A stretch of 64,000 nt of DNA from Arthrobacter sp. EM1 (lineage in GTDB: Bacteria; Actinomycetota; Actinomycetes; Actinomycetales; Micrococcaceae), in assembly GCF_029964055.1 (NCBI RefSeq), contig NZ_CP124836.1, positions 930,001 through 994,000 on the forward strand, given 5' to 3'. The notes beneath the pieces were generated by a model. The model made no database searches. It saw only the letters and a program-made list of their open reading frames with translations, and was not told the origin of the DNA. Both the position numbers and the translations under genes were made by a program. How positions within the stretch are numbered: the first letter of the stretch is position 1; each line of letters begins with the position of its first letter. Positions 34,742 through 46,570 of the stretch are shown one piece after another.

Positions 34742-35878
34742 TCAGCCTCCGATGGCGCTCATGCTGCGGTCCGGCTGGACGAAGTCCGGGGCGTCCAGCC
34801 CGACGTGGTCCATACCGTGGGCCTTGGGCTTGATCCACATGGCATCCTGCCAGCGCTCGGCGAGTTGTTCGTCGCTGGCGCCCTGGCGAAGCAGGTCCAG
34901 CAGATCCACTTCCTCACGGGAAAACAGGCAGCTCATAATCTTGCCCTCCGCTGTGATGCGGGTGCGGCGGCAGTCCGCGCAAAACGGCTCGGTCACGGAG
35001 GCGATGATCCCGACGGTTCCAAGTACGGGGCCGGTCGCCTCGGCGGTGCCGGGAACCCGCGCCCGGACTTCGAAGCGTTCCGCGGGGGCGCCGTCGCGGT
35101 CCCGCGGATCGGCGCTCAGGACGTAATCAACGGAGAGCAAATCGCGGATTTCCGCGGCCGTGATCATGTTCCTGCGGGTCCAGCCGTGGTCCGCGTCGAG
35201 CGGCATTTGCTCGATGAAACGCAGTTCGTAGCCGCGGTCCAGGGCCCATGCCAGCAGCGCGGGGGACTCGGCGTCGTTGATGCCGCGCATCAGCACTGCA
35301 TTGAGTTTTACGGGACCCAAGCCAGCGGCCCAGGCGGCGTCCACGCCGGCCAGGACCTTGTTCAGGACGGGGCGCCGGGTCAGTTGGGTAAACGTTTCCT
35401 CATGCAGCGAATCCAGTGAGACGTTGATCCGGGACAGCCCCGCCGCCTTCAACCCGGCGGCTTTTTTGTCCAGCCCGACGGCGTTTGTGGTCATCGAGAT
35501 GGGAAGGTCCGGGTGTGCCTGCCGGAGGGCTGAAATGATATCCAGCAGGTCCGCCCGGACCAGCGGTTCGCCGCCGGTGAGCCGCAGTTCACGCACCCCC
35601 AGCATGTCGACGCCGATCCTGACGATCCGGACAATCTCCGCCGCGGACATCACTGCCTGCTTGGAGAGCCACTGAAGGCCCTCGGCCGGCATGCAGTAGG
35701 TGCAGCGCAGATTGCACTTGTCCGTCAGGGAGAGCCGCATATCGGTGGCACGTCGGCCGTAGCGGTCGAGGAGGCCCGCGGGCATTCCGGCCGGGCGTGC
35801 GGTGGGCTGCGTCGCAGAAATTCCCTCGCCGGATGCGTCATCCGCGCGGGGCTGGGGCATGCCTAGCTGAACACTCAT
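34742..35878 (-). CDS. moaA: GTP 3',8-cyclase MoaA
   Basis: A 378-residue radical SAM enzyme, first step of molybdenum cofactor synthesis. The SAM cluster motif is CNLRCTYC (CxxxCxxC within DKCNLRCTYCMP), the C-terminal cluster motif is CADCRRTRITAEGKIMSCLF, and the protein ends in Gly-Gly, which is needed for catalysis. TGGEPLVRADL and NVSLDSL are also present. An N-terminal extension of about 38 residues precedes the domain. Co-transcribed with moaD. Confidence 0.96.
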   Translation of the reverse strand: MSVQLGMPQPRADDASGEGISATQPTARPAGMPAGLLDRYGRRATDMRLSLTDKCNLRCTYCMPAEGLQWLSKQAVMSAAEIVRIVRIGVDMLGVRELRLTGGEPLVRADLLDIISALRQAHPDLPISMTTNAVGLDKKAAGLKAAGLSRINVSLDSLHEETFTQLTRRPVLNKVLAGVDAAWAAGLGPVKLNAVLMRGINDAESPALLAWALDRGYELRFIEQMPLDADHGWTRRNMITAAEIRDLLSVDYVLSADPRDRDGAPAERFEVRARVPGTAEATGPVLGTVGIIASVTEPFCADCRRTRITAEGKIMSCLFSREEVDLLDLLRQGASDEQLAERWQDAMWIKPKAHGMDHVGLDAPDFVQPDRSMSAIGG

Positions 35879-36018
35879 AGGATCAGGCTACGCCAACCCG
35901 ACGCCGGCAACACTCCGGTCCGGTCCGGATTCCGCTGCCGGCGTTCCGCCGCCCGTTCCGTGGTCCGTACCGTCGTCCACCCGGCGCTGTCGGGCGGCAC
36001 AAAACCTATGATGGAGGG

Positions 36019-37770
36019 GTGAACACGACCCCTAACCGTCAACCAGCGGCGCCTGCGCCCACCCCGGGCCCCGGCGGGCGCACCGAGGTGCCGGCTGTCC
36101 CCAGGCCGCGAAGTCCGGCCCGGCACACGGGCGGCTGGGCTGCAGCGGCCGGAATCACGGCCGTCGGGACGGGCCTTGCCCTGGGGGAGCTCACTGCCGG
36201 ATTCGTGAGTCCTTCCCTTTCCCCGGTGACAGCTGTGGGCGGGGCCGTGATCGATGCTGTCCCGCCGGGAGTCAAGGACTGGGCTGTTTCGCTCTTCGGG
36301 ACGGCGGACAAGGTAGCCCTGCTCGGTGGCATGGCGCTGCTGATCGCCGGACTGGCAGCCCTGTCCGGAGTCGTCGAAGCGCGCCGGCGCTTCGCCGGGG
36401 TTGCCCTGATTGCCGTCTTCGGCGCAGTGGGGCTGGTGGCAGTACTTGGCCGGGCCGAACTGACGTTGAACGCGGTCCCGGTCCCGTTGCTCGCCGCCAT
36501 CGTGGGGATGATTGCGCTGCGGTGGCTGGTCCGGCGGCTGGGCGAATGGCACAGCCGTGCCCTACGGGCGCCCGCGGATTCCGCCCCGGGCACCACCGCC
36601 CCGGCGGCTGCTCCGGGCACCGCCGCCCCCGCCCCGGCGCCTGCTCCGGGCACCACCGCCCCCGGCACCGCCGCTTCCGCCTCCGCTCCGGCGCCTGCTC
36701 CGGCCCGGCGTCGATTCTTCCAGGCGCTCGGCGGAACGGCCGCTGCCGCCCTCATCGCGGGGGTGCTGGCTTCAACAATCCGCGGGGCAGCCGCAGCCGT
36801 GAGTGAACTGCGCAGCAAGCTGGTGCTTCCCGGACCATCGGCACCGGCCCCGCCGGTCCCGGCCGGCGCTGAACTCGGGCTGGAGGGCGCGGTGCCGCTG
36901 GTGACGCCGAACAAGGACTTTTACCGGATTGACACCGCGTTGCGCGTCCCGGTGGTGAACCCGGAGCAGTGGACCCTCAAAGTCATCGGCCTGGTGGAGC
37001 AGGAGATCTCCCTGGACTTTGCCGCCCTGCTGGCCAAACCCTTGATCGAACGGCACGTCACCATCGCCTGTGTCTCCAATGCGGTGGGCGGGGACCTGAT
37101 CGGCAATGCCCGGTGGCTGGGTTGGCCGGTCAGGGAACTACTGGCACTGGCCCGCCCGAAGGACGGCGCGGACATGGTGCTGTCCCGCAGCGCGGACGGC
37201 TGGACGGCCGGCACCCCGCTGGAGGCGCTGACGGATGACCGTGACGCACTCCTGGCGGTTGGTATGAACGGCGACCCGCTGCCGCTCGAGCACGGCTTCC
37301 CGGTCCGAATGATCGTCCCGGGCCTTTACGGCTACGTTTCGGCGACCAAGTGGGTCACAGAGCTTAAGGTGACGCGCTTCGCGGATGACGCCGGATACTG
37401 GACGCCCCGCGGCTGGAGCGAGCGAGGGCCGGTTAAAACCTCCTCCCGGATCGACGTGCCGCGGCAGGCCCGGTCGGTCCAGGCCGGGACGGTGGCCTTC
37501 GGCGGCGTCGCGTGGGCCCAGCACACCGGGATTGGCCGGGTCGAGCTCAGGGTCAACCGCGGCACCTGGCAGCCGGCGCAGCTGGCCCCCGGGATCTCCC
37601 GCGACACGTGGTACCAGTGGAAACTCGAACTGCAGCTGAGCCCCGGCCAGTACGAGGTCCAGGTCCGCGCCACGGACCTCAACGGCGTCGCGCAGGTGGA
37701 AGAGCGCGCGCCCGTGGCGCCCAGCGGTGCTACCGGCTTTCACACGGTTAGAGTTGATGTGAAGTCCTAG
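36019..37770 (+). CDS. Membrane-anchored sulfite-oxidase-type molybdoenzyme
   Basis: A 583-residue protein. The N-terminal half has about four membrane helices (residues 40-160), a Pro/Ala/Thr repeat linker (about 185-230), and an ARRRFFQALGG stretch plus a helix, which looks like an internal Tat-type motif. The C-terminal half is an oxidoreductase molybdopterin-binding domain: FYRIDTALRVP, WTLKVIGLVE, and HVTIACVSNAVGGDLIGNARW, whose Cys should ligate molybdenum, followed by a dimerisation domain (RVELRVNRGTWQPAQL). It probably acts on the outer membrane face; substrate unknown. It lies among Moco synthesis genes, its cofactor supply. Confidence 0.85.
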   Translation: MNTTPNRQPAAPAPTPGPGGRTEVPAVPRPRSPARHTGGWAAAAGITAVGTGLALGELTAGFVSPSLSPVTAVGGAVIDAVPPGVKDWAVSLFGTADKVALLGGMALLIAGLAALSGVVEARRRFAGVALIAVFGAVGLVAVLGRAELTLNAVPVPLLAAIVGMIALRWLVRRLGEWHSRALRAPADSAPGTTAPAAAPGTAAPAPAPAPGTTAPGTAASASAPAPAPARRRFFQALGGTAAAALIAGVLASTIRGAAAAVSELRSKLVLPGPSAPAPPVPAGAELGLEGAVPLVTPNKDFYRIDTALRVPVVNPEQWTLKVIGLVEQEISLDFAALLAKPLIERHVTIACVSNAVGGDLIGNARWLGWPVRELLALARPKDGADMVLSRSADGWTAGTPLEALTDDRDALLAVGMNGDPLPLEHGFPVRMIVPGLYGYVSATKWVTELKVTRFADDAGYWTPRGWSERGPVKTSSRIDVPRQARSVQAGTVAFGGVAWAQHTGIGRVELRVNRGTWQPAQLAPGISRDTWYQWKLELQLSPGQYEVQVRATDLNGVAQVEERAPVAPSGATGFHTVRVDVKS

Positions 37771-37851
37771 CGGGCCGGGCCAAACACGCCAGGGCCACGG
37801 AGCCGGGCCGGCGACTCAGGTCAATGGCCCACGACGAGGGGTCACGAACGA

Positions 37852-39075
37852 ATGCACAGCACCCAGGCACGGCACGTCACCGTGGCAGCGCACCGCGAAT
37901 CGGTCCGCCGGCTGTTGGCCCCGCTCCGCACCCCGGACCGGATCGAGATGCTCCCGCTCCTGGCGGCACTGGGCCGCGGACTCGCTGCGGACGTCGTGGC
38001 TCCGCTGGACCTGCCGCCATTTGCGAATTCGCAGATGGACGGCTTTGCCATCCGGAGTGCTGACGTACCCGACGGCGGCACCGAACTGACCGTTGTGGCC
38101 CCCGTCGCGGCCGGCGCGGCGCCCCCTGAACTGGCTGCCGGGACTGCCGCGCCGATCATGACCGGAGCCATGCTGCCAGCCGGCGCCGACGCCGTCGTCC
38201 CGATCGAGCAGGCGGACCCCGCGGCTTTCCCCCTCCCGGGAGTGCCGGCCACGGTCCGCCTTCCCGCCGCCCCGGCACGAAACTTCGTCCGCGACGCCGG
38301 CAGCGACATCCGCACCGGTGAGCTGGCTCTCACCGCTGGAACGTGCCTCGGACCCGGTCAGCTGGGGCTGCTGGCCGCGCTGGGATACACCGAGGTAGCC
38401 GTCTACCAAGCCCTGCGGGTCCTCCTGGTCACCACCGGGGACGAGGTTGTGGAGCCGGGACGGCCGCTGGGCGCCGGCAAGATCTACGACTCCAACGCCA
38501 CCTTGCTCGAGGCATCCATGCGCCAGGCCGGCCTCGACGTCACCCGGACCGGGGTTTCGACCGACCGTCCGGAGGAGCTCGCCGCCCTGCTGGGCCTGCA
38601 CCTGGCGGACATTGACCTGATTGTTACTACCGGCGGCGTCAGCAAAGGCGCGTATGAAGTGGTCCGGCAGGCGATGGAGGGTCATCGCGTCGACTTCTTC
38701 GGCGTCGCGATGCAGCCCGGCGGCCCGCAGGGAATCGGAACCTTCGAAGGAGTGCCAGTGCTGGGCTTCCCGGGGAACCCGGTGAGCTGCCTCGTGTCCT
38801 TCGAAATGTTCCTGCGGCCGGCGCTCGGGGACCTCTTCGGTTCGCCCGCCCCGCGGCCGGCAGTCAAGGCCCGCCTGGCCGGGGCGCTCACGTCACCGGC
38901 AGGCAAACACCAGGTGCGGCGCGGCACGGTCCTTCCCGACGGCACCGTCAGGCTTGAAGGCGGGTCCGGTTCGCACCTCGTCAGTGCGCTGGCGCACTCC
39001 AACGCCCTGATCCAGGTGCCCGAAGGTACCGCTGCGCTCGCTGCGGGCGCCGAGGTGGAAGTATGGATGCTGTGA
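37852..39075 (+). CDS. moeA: Molybdopterin molybdenumtransferase MoeA
   Basis: A 407-residue enzyme that inserts molybdate into adenylylated molybdopterin. [56 protein letters not shown] and [17 protein letters not shown] are family signatures. The end of the gene overlaps moaC by 13 bases, and it heads the moeA-moaC-moaB-moaE operon. Confidence 0.95.
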   Translation: MHSTQARHVTVAAHRESVRRLLAPLRTPDRIEMLPLLAALGRGLAADVVAPLDLPPFANSQMDGFAIRSADVPDGGTELTVVAPVAAGAAPPELAAGTAAPIMTGAMLPAGADAVVPIEQADPAAFPLPGVPATVRLPAAPARNFVRDAGSDIRTGELALTAGTCLGPGQLGLLAALGYTEVAVYQALRVLLVTTGDEVVEPGRPLGAGKIYDSNATLLEASMRQAGLDVTRTGVSTDRPEELAALLGLHLADIDLIVTTGGVSKGAYEVVRQAMEGHRVDFFGVAMQPGGPQGIGTFEGVPVLGFPGNPVSCLVSFEMFLRPALGDLFGSPAPRPAVKARLAGALTSPAGKHQVRRGTVLPDGTVRLEGGSGSHLVSALAHSNALIQVPEGTAALAAGAEVEVWML

Positions 39076-39596
39076 ATGAAGAGAACCCTCCAAAGAAGAC
39101 CCCCGCAGGGATGACCCCCGCACCGGAGGGCCCGGGCCTGACCCACCTGCGGCAGGATGGCACGGCCCAGATGGTGGACGTGTCCAACAAGGCCGAAAGC
39201 ACCCGCGAGGCCACCGCCACCGCCACAGTCCGCAGCACGGAGGAGGTCCTGGCGCTCCTCGGCAGCGGAGACCTGCCCAAAGGCGATGCCCTGGCTGTCG
39301 CCCGGGTCGCCGGCATCCTGGCCGCCAAGAAAACCCCGGACTTAATCCCGCTTTGCCACCCGCTGCCGATCGCCAAGGTCACCGTCGACTTTGAACTCGG
39401 CGCCGACTCGGTCACCGTGTTCGCCACGGTTAAGACCCGCGGGGTCACCGGCGTCGAAATGGAAGCGCTGACCGCAGCCTCCGTCGCCGCCCTCAGCGTG
39501 TACGACATGATCAAGGCAGTAGACAAGCACGCGGTCCTGACCGATATCAAGGTGCTGGCCAAAAGCGGCGGCAAGAGCGGGGACTGGAGACTGTGA
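39063..39596 (+). CDS. moaC: Cyclic pyranopterin monophosphate synthase MoaC
   Basis: A 177-residue enzyme acting after MoaA to form cyclic pyranopterin. [21 protein letters not shown], the active-site [15 protein letters not shown] and [21 protein letters not shown] are conserved; MIKAVDK completes the site. The ATG at 39063 lies inside moeA; a later ATG at 39111 (MTPAPEGP) gives a more usual length and is a fair alternative. Overlaps the next gene as GTGA. Confidence 0.95.
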   Translation: MDAVNEENPPKKTPAGMTPAPEGPGLTHLRQDGTAQMVDVSNKAESTREATATATVRSTEEVLALLGSGDLPKGDALAVARVAGILAAKKTPDLIPLCHPLPIAKVTVDFELGADSVTVFATVKTRGVTGVEMEALTAASVAALSVYDMIKAVDKHAVLTDIKVLAKSGGKSGDWRL

Positions 39597-40105
39597 GCAT
39601 GCCTGAACCACACCGCCACGGTGAAGCGAGCGGGCGTAAGGCCGGCGTTGTTATTGCTTCGACCCGGGCCGCGGCCGGGGTCTATAAGGACCTGACCGGG
39701 CCCGTCATCATCGATTGGCTAACCGAACACGGCTTTGAACCCTACCCGGCCCTCGTGGTCCCGGACGGAGACGCGGTGGGCGGTGCCCTGCGCGCGCTCC
39801 TGAGCCAGGCTCCGGCCGTTATCATCACCAGCGGCGGCACCGGGCTGAGCCCCACAGACGCTACCCCGGAACAGACCCTGCCACTGTTGGACCGGGAGAT
39901 CCCGGGCATCATGGAAGGCATCCGCAGCGCCGGATCTGCCAAGACCCCGACGGCGATGCTCAGCCGGGGCCACGCAGGCGCGGCCGGCCAGACCTTCATT
40001 ATTAATCTCCCCGGTTCCCCCAAAGGCGTGATGGACGGCCTCAGCGTGCTCGATCCGATCCTGGGACACCTTTGCGACCAGCTGGAGGGCACCCATGGGC
40101 ACTGA
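39593..40105 (+). CDS. moaB: MoaB/MogA-type molybdopterin adenylyltransferase
   Basis: A 170-residue protein that adenylylates molybdopterin ahead of Moe[39 protein letters not shown] and [14 protein letters not shown] are the family motifs. A GTG overlapping the moaC stop is chosen; an ATG six bases later is also possible. Its end overlaps moaE by 11 bases. Confidence 0.92.
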   Translation: MSMPEPHRHGEASGRKAGVVIASTRAAAGVYKDLTGPVIIDWLTEHGFEPYPALVVPDGDAVGGALRALLSQAPAVIITSGGTGLSPTDATPEQTLPLLDREIPGIMEGIRSAGSAKTPTAMLSRGHAGAAGQTFIINLPGSPKGVMDGLSVLDPILGHLCDQLEGTHGH

Positions 40106-40577
40106 GCCACGCTTCGAAGTCATCAACGCGGTGCTTAGCGCCGACGCCATCTCGGTGGACCAGGCCATCGCCGCCGTCGAGTCCGACACCGTAGGTGCTG
40201 TGGTCAGCTTCAGCGGCGTGGTTAGGAACCACGACGGCGGCAAACCCGTCCAGCGCCTGAGCTACAGCGCCCACCCGACAGCGCACCAGGTGATGGCCGA
40301 CGTCGTCGCGCAACTTGTCGCCGAACAGTCAGCCGCCGGACATCCCGGCAGTTCCGCGGACGTGCCTGCCCATCCTGTCCGGATCTGGGCGGCACACCGG
40401 ATCGGGATGTTGGAGATCGGCGACCCCGCGCTGGTCTGTGCCGTCGCTGCGGCGCACCGCGGCCAGGCTTTCGCCGTCTGCTCGGAACTTGTGGACCGGA
40501 TCAAGGCCCAGGTCCCGATCTGGAAGGAACAGTTCTTTGCCGACGGCACGGTCGAGTGGGTCGGCGCAGGGGAGTAG
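40095..40577 (+). CDS. moaE: Molybdopterin synthase large subunit MoaE
   Basis: A 160-residue catalytic subunit that receives sulfur from MoaD. GAVVSFSGVVRNHDGG, LSYSAHPTAHQVM, AHRIGMLEIGDPAL and the active-site PIWKEQFFADGTVEWV (Lys) are typical. A short insertion, AAGHPGSSADVPAHP, lies around residues 80-95. It completes the operon; its partner MoaD is encoded 5 kb away on the other strand. Confidence 0.94.
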   Translation: MGTEPRFEVINAVLSADAISVDQAIAAVESDTVGAVVSFSGVVRNHDGGKPVQRLSYSAHPTAHQVMADVVAQLVAEQSAAGHPGSSADVPAHPVRIWAAHRIGMLEIGDPALVCAVAAAHRGQAFAVCSELVDRIKAQVPIWKEQFFADGTVEWVGAGE

Positions 40578-40606
40578 GCCCGCTGCCCGGCGGTAGGGTT
40601 GATGGC

Positions 40607-41365
40607 ATGACCGAACAACTCGCAGTCGCCGTGCTGGGCGCGAACGGGCGCATGGGCGCCGAGGCGGTGCGGGCCATCGAGGCCGCCGCGGACCTGAAGC
40701 TTGTGGCCGCGCTGGGCCGGAACGATCCCCTGGAGACCCTCAGCGGCGCCGGAGCCCGGATCGTGGTGGACCTGACGGTCCCCGCAAGCACGGAAGCGAA
40801 CGTCACCTACGCCGTTGAACACGGCATCCACGCTGTGGTGGGGACAACAGGCTGGGACGCGGCGCGACTGGCCCGGCTCGAGCAGCTCCTCGCCGGCCGG
40901 TCCGGTGTCGGGGTCCTGATCGCACCGAACTTCGCGCTCGGCTCGGTCCTCGCCTCCGCGTTTGCGGCCAAGGCCTCGCGCTACTTCGAATCCGTCGAAA
41001 TCGTCGAACTGCACCACCCGGACAAGGTGGATGCCCCGTCCGGAACCGCCGTGCGCACCGCGCAGCTGATCTCCGCCGAGCGTGCAGACGCAGGCCTGCC
41101 CGCCAGCCCCGACGCCACCACCACCGGCCTGCCCGGCGCGCGCGGCTGCGACGTCGACGGAGTCCGCGTCCACAGTGTCCGGCTCCGGGGCCTCGTGGCA
41201 CATCAGGAAGTCCTGCTTGGCGGGCCGGGTGAGCAGCTGACCTTCCGGCACGATTCCTTCGACCGGTCCTCTTTTATGCCCGGTGTGCTGCTGGGTGTGC
41301 GCAGCGTGGCCGCGAATCCGGGCCTCACCGTGGGCCTCGACGGCTACCTGGACCTGGGGCTCTGA
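40607..41365 (+). CDS. dapB: 4-hydroxy-tetrahydrodipicolinate reductase
   Basis: A 252-residue NAD(P)H enzyme of lysine and diaminopimelate synthesis. The Rossmann motif is VLGANGRMG, then GTTGW, APNFALGSVL and ELHHPDKVDAPSGTA (catalytic His and Lys). The ATG at 40607 (MTEQLAVAV) places the Rossmann motif at the N-terminus. dapA lies 2.4 kb downstream, with unrelated genes between. Confidence 0.96.
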   Translation: MTEQLAVAVLGANGRMGAEAVRAIEAAADLKLVAALGRNDPLETLSGAGARIVVDLTVPASTEANVTYAVEHGIHAVVGTTGWDAARLARLEQLLAGRSGVGVLIAPNFALGSVLASAFAAKASRYFESVEIVELHHPDKVDAPSGTAVRTAQLISAERADAGLPASPDATTTGLPGARGCDVDGVRVHSVRLRGLVAHQEVLLGGPGEQLTFRHDSFDRSSFMPGVLLGVRSVAANPGLTVGLDGYLDLGL

Positions 41366-41370
41366 GCGCT

Positions 41371-41883
<513 letters not shown>

Positions 41884-41890
41884 AACCCGG

Positions 41891-43156
41891 TCAGCGGAGG
41901 CGGGCCGGCTGGAAGCGGCCGAGCTGGTTGGCGGCATGAGCCACCCACTCCAGCGGACCCCGCCAGGCCAGGGCCGCGACGATTCCGCCAACAACCAGGG
42001 CTGCCCCGGCCTGCGCCCAGTACACGCCCTCGACCGTCCACCCCGCCGGTAGGGTCTGGCCGTACAACGCGGCCATCACGCACAGGTGGGCCGTGTAGAG
42101 ACTCAGTGTCATGGCACCGGCACCCCGCAACGCAAGCAGCAGATCCACCCCGGTGCGCACGACCAGCCGGCCAAGCAACAGGCAGACTCCAACGACTGCG
42201 GCCGCCACCCCCGAGGTGTGCAGCAGATCCAGGGTGCTGCCCGAATGGGGTGCGCTGGAGGCGAGCCACCAGGCGGAGCCGGTTTGGTCCACGCCGGCCA
42301 GGTTGACCTGCAGGAGGCTCTCCAGCGGATAGGACGGATTCAGCAGGGACGCCTGCAGCGCCGCCCGGCCGCCCCAGTCCTCCATCAGCACCACGCCGAG
42401 CCACTTGGCTGCGACCGCCACCAGGGTTCCGGCTGCCAGCAGCAGGACCGGGACCAACGCCGTGGTCAGCGCCAGGCGGCCGATCGCGAGTCCGATCAGC
42501 AGGTAGGTGATCCACTGCAGCACCGGGTAATAGCCGGTGAAAAAAAGGTCCCCCAACAGCACGGCGGGGGTGGACAGGTCCCCCCACTCCGGGTTGTGGC
42601 CCAGCTGCAGCCGAGGCATCGCGGTGAGCAGCCACGGCCGCAACAGGAAAGCGAGCGCCGGGGTCACGAGCACCCAGCCGGCGGCAAGAACCAGCAGGCG
42701 TCTGACGTCCAGGCCGAGGAACGGCAGCACGCACAGGAACAGCACGGCGTAGTGGACCAGGATGATGGCTATATTAACCTCCAGTCCGCCGATGGAGAGC
42801 CCGACTGCGGCGACCACCAGGGCGCGCAGGGCGATTCCCCGCCGAGCCGCCCACAGTTGCGGACCCTGGAAGGGATGCTGTTTACCGGTTGAGAGGGCAA
42901 GCCCGATCCCCGCAAGGACCGCGAACAGTGCCGAGGCGCGCCCGGAAAACACCAAGCCCACCCAGGTGGGTGTGAGTTGGGCATCGGCTTCGAAGATGGG
43001 AAGAATATGGGTGGCCATCATGCCCAGGAGAGCCAGTCCGCGGGCGGCATCAATGCCTGGGAGGCGGGTTCCGGACTTACCGCCGGTACCCCTGGAACTG
43101 TTCCTGCCCCTGCCCCGTGCCGTCCCGGGTGGGGAAGCCATTCCGCGCGGCGTCAT
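41891..43156 (-). CDS. DUF1624/DUF418-type multi-pass membrane protein
   Basis: A 421-residue protein with about ten hydrophobic segments. After a basic N-terminal tail (about 30 residues), RLPGIDAARGLALLGMMATHI matches the opening of the heparan-glucosaminide acetyltransferase-like (DUF1624) and DUF418 families, in which a membrane His/Asp pair may move acyl groups. The C-terminal third has LSLYTAHLCVMAAL, also found in those families. The substrate is unknown. It is convergent with the dapB-linked gene and divergent from the SOS-boxed small gene. Confidence 0.72.
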   Translation of the reverse strand: MTPRGMASPPGTARGRGRNSSRGTGGKSGTRLPGIDAARGLALLGMMATHILPIFEADAQLTPTWVGLVFSGRASALFAVLAGIGLALSTGKQHPFQGPQLWAARRGIALRALVVAAVGLSIGGLEVNIAIILVHYAVLFLCVLPFLGLDVRRLLVLAAGWVLVTPALAFLLRPWLLTAMPRLQLGHNPEWGDLSTPAVLLGDLFFTGYYPVLQWITYLLIGLAIGRLALTTALVPVLLLAAGTLVAVAAKWLGVVLMEDWGGRAALQASLLNPSYPLESLLQVNLAGVDQTGSAWWLASSAPHSGSTLDLLHTSGVAAAVVGVCLLLGRLVVRTGVDLLLALRGAGAMTLSLYTAHLCVMAALYGQTLPAGWTVEGVYWAQAGAALVVGGIVAALAWRGPLEWVAHAANQLGRFQPARLR

Positions 43157-43225
43157 GCTTTGATCGTCTCATACTGCCGGTGCGGGGCCGGTCGAAAAGC
43201 CGCGCGGCCGGGGAGCCCTTGAATT

Positions 43226-43239
43226 CGAATATATGTTCG
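43226..43239. promoter_or_regulatory. LexA (SOS) box before the small DUF222-like gene
   Basis: CGAATATATGTTCG differs from the box before recA at one base and fits the actinobacterial pattern CGAAC-N4-GTTCG. It sits 15 bp before the start of the small gene and in the divergent region shared with the DUF1624-type gene. Confidence 0.8.
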
Positions 43240-43253
43240 AATAGCATGGGGGC

Positions 43254-43625
43254 ATGAACAACACTCCAGAGTCCGCAGCCCCGGGATCCACCCGAGCAGG
43301 TCAGTGCGGCCCGGACGCGGCGTCCGGGGTCCTCAAAGCGATGAGTCCCGGCGTCGTGGATTTCCTCTTCCGGCAATTGATCGCCGGCGAATCGGCAGAG
43401 GATGTCCAGTGGCACCGGGAAGGCACCGCCCTCGCCGCGCAGGCCCCGGGGGCGGAACTAGCCCGCCGGCTGGCCGAGACCGACCTCGAATCCCTGACCC
43501 CGGCGGAGCTATTCCACTATGTCCGGGCGGCCCAGCGCCTCGCGGTGTGGGCCGAGTCCCTGCGGGAAAGTGCGGTCGGCCGCTACTGCGCCACCCCGCC
43601 GGGCGGTGCTGGCACGGCCGCCTGA
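43254..43625 (+). CDS. Small DUF222-like protein, probably SOS-induced
   Basis: A 123-residue protein. The segment LESLTPAELFHYVRAAQRLAVWAESLRESAVGRYC resembles the first helices of DUF222/13E12 proteins, shown here in part: PAELFHYVRAAQRLAVWAE. The long remainder of DUF222 and the HNH module are absent. The start follows GGGGGC closely after a LexA box, so induction by DNA damage is likely. It could be a truncated relic or a functional stand-alone domain; the next 120 bp contain no continuation of the family. Confidence 0.62.
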   Translation: MNNTPESAAPGSTRAGQCGPDAASGVLKAMSPGVVDFLFRQLIAGESAEDVQWHREGTALAAQAPGAELARRLAETDLESLTPAELFHYVRAAQRLAVWAESLRESAVGRYCATPPGGAGTAA

Positions 43626-43751
43626 GAGTCCTTTGCCGCCGCAGCCGCGGCGTCTCCGGCCGGTTCCCGCACGGGTTTTGGGGCCGGCTTTGATCTTCAT
43701 CACGTCGCGGCCATTGTCATATCATGCCGGGGACAGGGTAACGTTTTTCGT

Positions 43752-44660
43752 ATGGCTGACTCTCGCGCTCGTTCTCGTATGTTCGGATCCCTCGTAACCG
43801 CCATGGTCACGCCTTTCACTTCCGCCGGCGAGGTCGACTACGAGCTGAACGCGGAACTGGCCAACAAGCTCGTCGATGACGGCCACGATGCGCTGGTCAT
43901 CTCCGGCACAACGGGGGAGACCTCGACACTGGAAGACGACGAGAAGGAAAAGCTCTTCCGGGTTATCGTCGAGGCCGTAGGGGACCGCGCCAAGGTCATC
44001 GCCGGAACCGGCACCAACCACACCTCGCATTCGATCGAGATGGCCAAGCGCGCCGCCAAGGCCGGCGCCCACGGCCAGCTGATCGTCACCCCGTACTACA
44101 ACAAGCCAAGCCAGGCCGGCATCCAGGCCCACATCGAAGCCGTCGCCAACGCCGCCGATCTTCCGGTGATGGTCTATGACATCCCGGGCCGCGCGGGCGT
44201 CCCGATCCTTCCGGAAACCATGATCCGGCTCGCGGACCACCCCAACATCGTTGCGCTCAAGGACGCCAAGGCCGACTTTGCCGCCGTCACCCGGGTCCTC
44301 GCGAACACCGACCTTGACGTCTATTCCGGCGATGACGGGCTCACGCTGCCCTGGATGGCAGCCGGAGCTGCCGGACTCGTCAGTGTCACCGCGCACGTCG
44401 CAACGCGGCAGTTCCGCGCCATGATCGATGCCGCACTTGCGGGCGACTTCGCCGCCGCCCGCACCATACATTTCGAACTGGACCCTGTGGTCCGTGCAGT
44501 GATGACCCATATCCAGGGTGCTGTTGCTGCGAAGCAAGTTCTTAAGTGGCAGGGAGTCCTGCCCAACTCGGTTGTCCGTTTGCCCCTCGTGGAGCCGGAC
44601 GAAGCTGAGATCGAATCCATCCGCGAGGACTTGGCGGAAGCCGGAATGCTCTTTTCCTGA
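43752..44660 (+). CDS. dapA: 4-hydroxy-tetrahydrodipicolinate synthase
   Basis: A 302-residue aldolase that condenses pyruvate with aspartate semialdehyde. VISGTTGETSTLEDDEKEKL, AGTGTNHTSHSIE, VTPYYNKPSQ (Tyr of the triad), VYDIPGRAGV and the Schiff-base Lys in NIVALKDAKADF are all present. It precedes RNase J by about 60 bp, the standard actinobacterial order. Confidence 0.97.
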   Translation: MADSRARSRMFGSLVTAMVTPFTSAGEVDYELNAELANKLVDDGHDALVISGTTGETSTLEDDEKEKLFRVIVEAVGDRAKVIAGTGTNHTSHSIEMAKRAAKAGAHGQLIVTPYYNKPSQAGIQAHIEAVANAADLPVMVYDIPGRAGVPILPETMIRLADHPNIVALKDAKADFAAVTRVLANTDLDVYSGDDGLTLPWMAAGAAGLVSVTAHVATRQFRAMIDAALAGDFAAARTIHFELDPVVRAVMTHIQGAVAAKQVLKWQGVLPNSVVRLPLVEPDEAEIESIREDLAEAGMLFS

Positions 44661-44721
44661 TCAGGTGTTTGTTTCTGATAAGTAAAGACCATTCCGGTAA
44701 CCGCCTGGAAAGTAGTGCATT

Positions 44722-46413
<1,692 letters not shown>

Positions 46414-46431
46414 GCGCCGGCATTACCTAAC

Positions 46432-46490
46432 GACGGCCTTCCCGGCCTGCCGCTGGCTAGCGCTTGCGGCGGACCGGGAGGGCCGTTGTG
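46432..46490 (+). terminator. Long hairpin after RNase J gene
   Basis: The arms at 46433-46445 (ACGGCCTTCCCGG) and 46474-46486 pair with one G-T wobble and enclose a second short stem (CCGC/GCGG). The T content after it is low. Likely terminator between rnj and ftsK. Confidence 0.6.
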
Positions 46491-46570
46491 CGTTTCCGGC
46501 CGGCAACATGGAGCTCTCGAAGGCCCGGAAATCCGCGGTTTTCGGCCCGAAGTCGGGTACCGTAACGGGT

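Noticed and set aside
43626..43751. Frameshifted continuation of the small DUF222-like gene
   Set aside because: No frame in this stretch continues DUF222 or HNH motifs, so there is no support for a longer broken gene.
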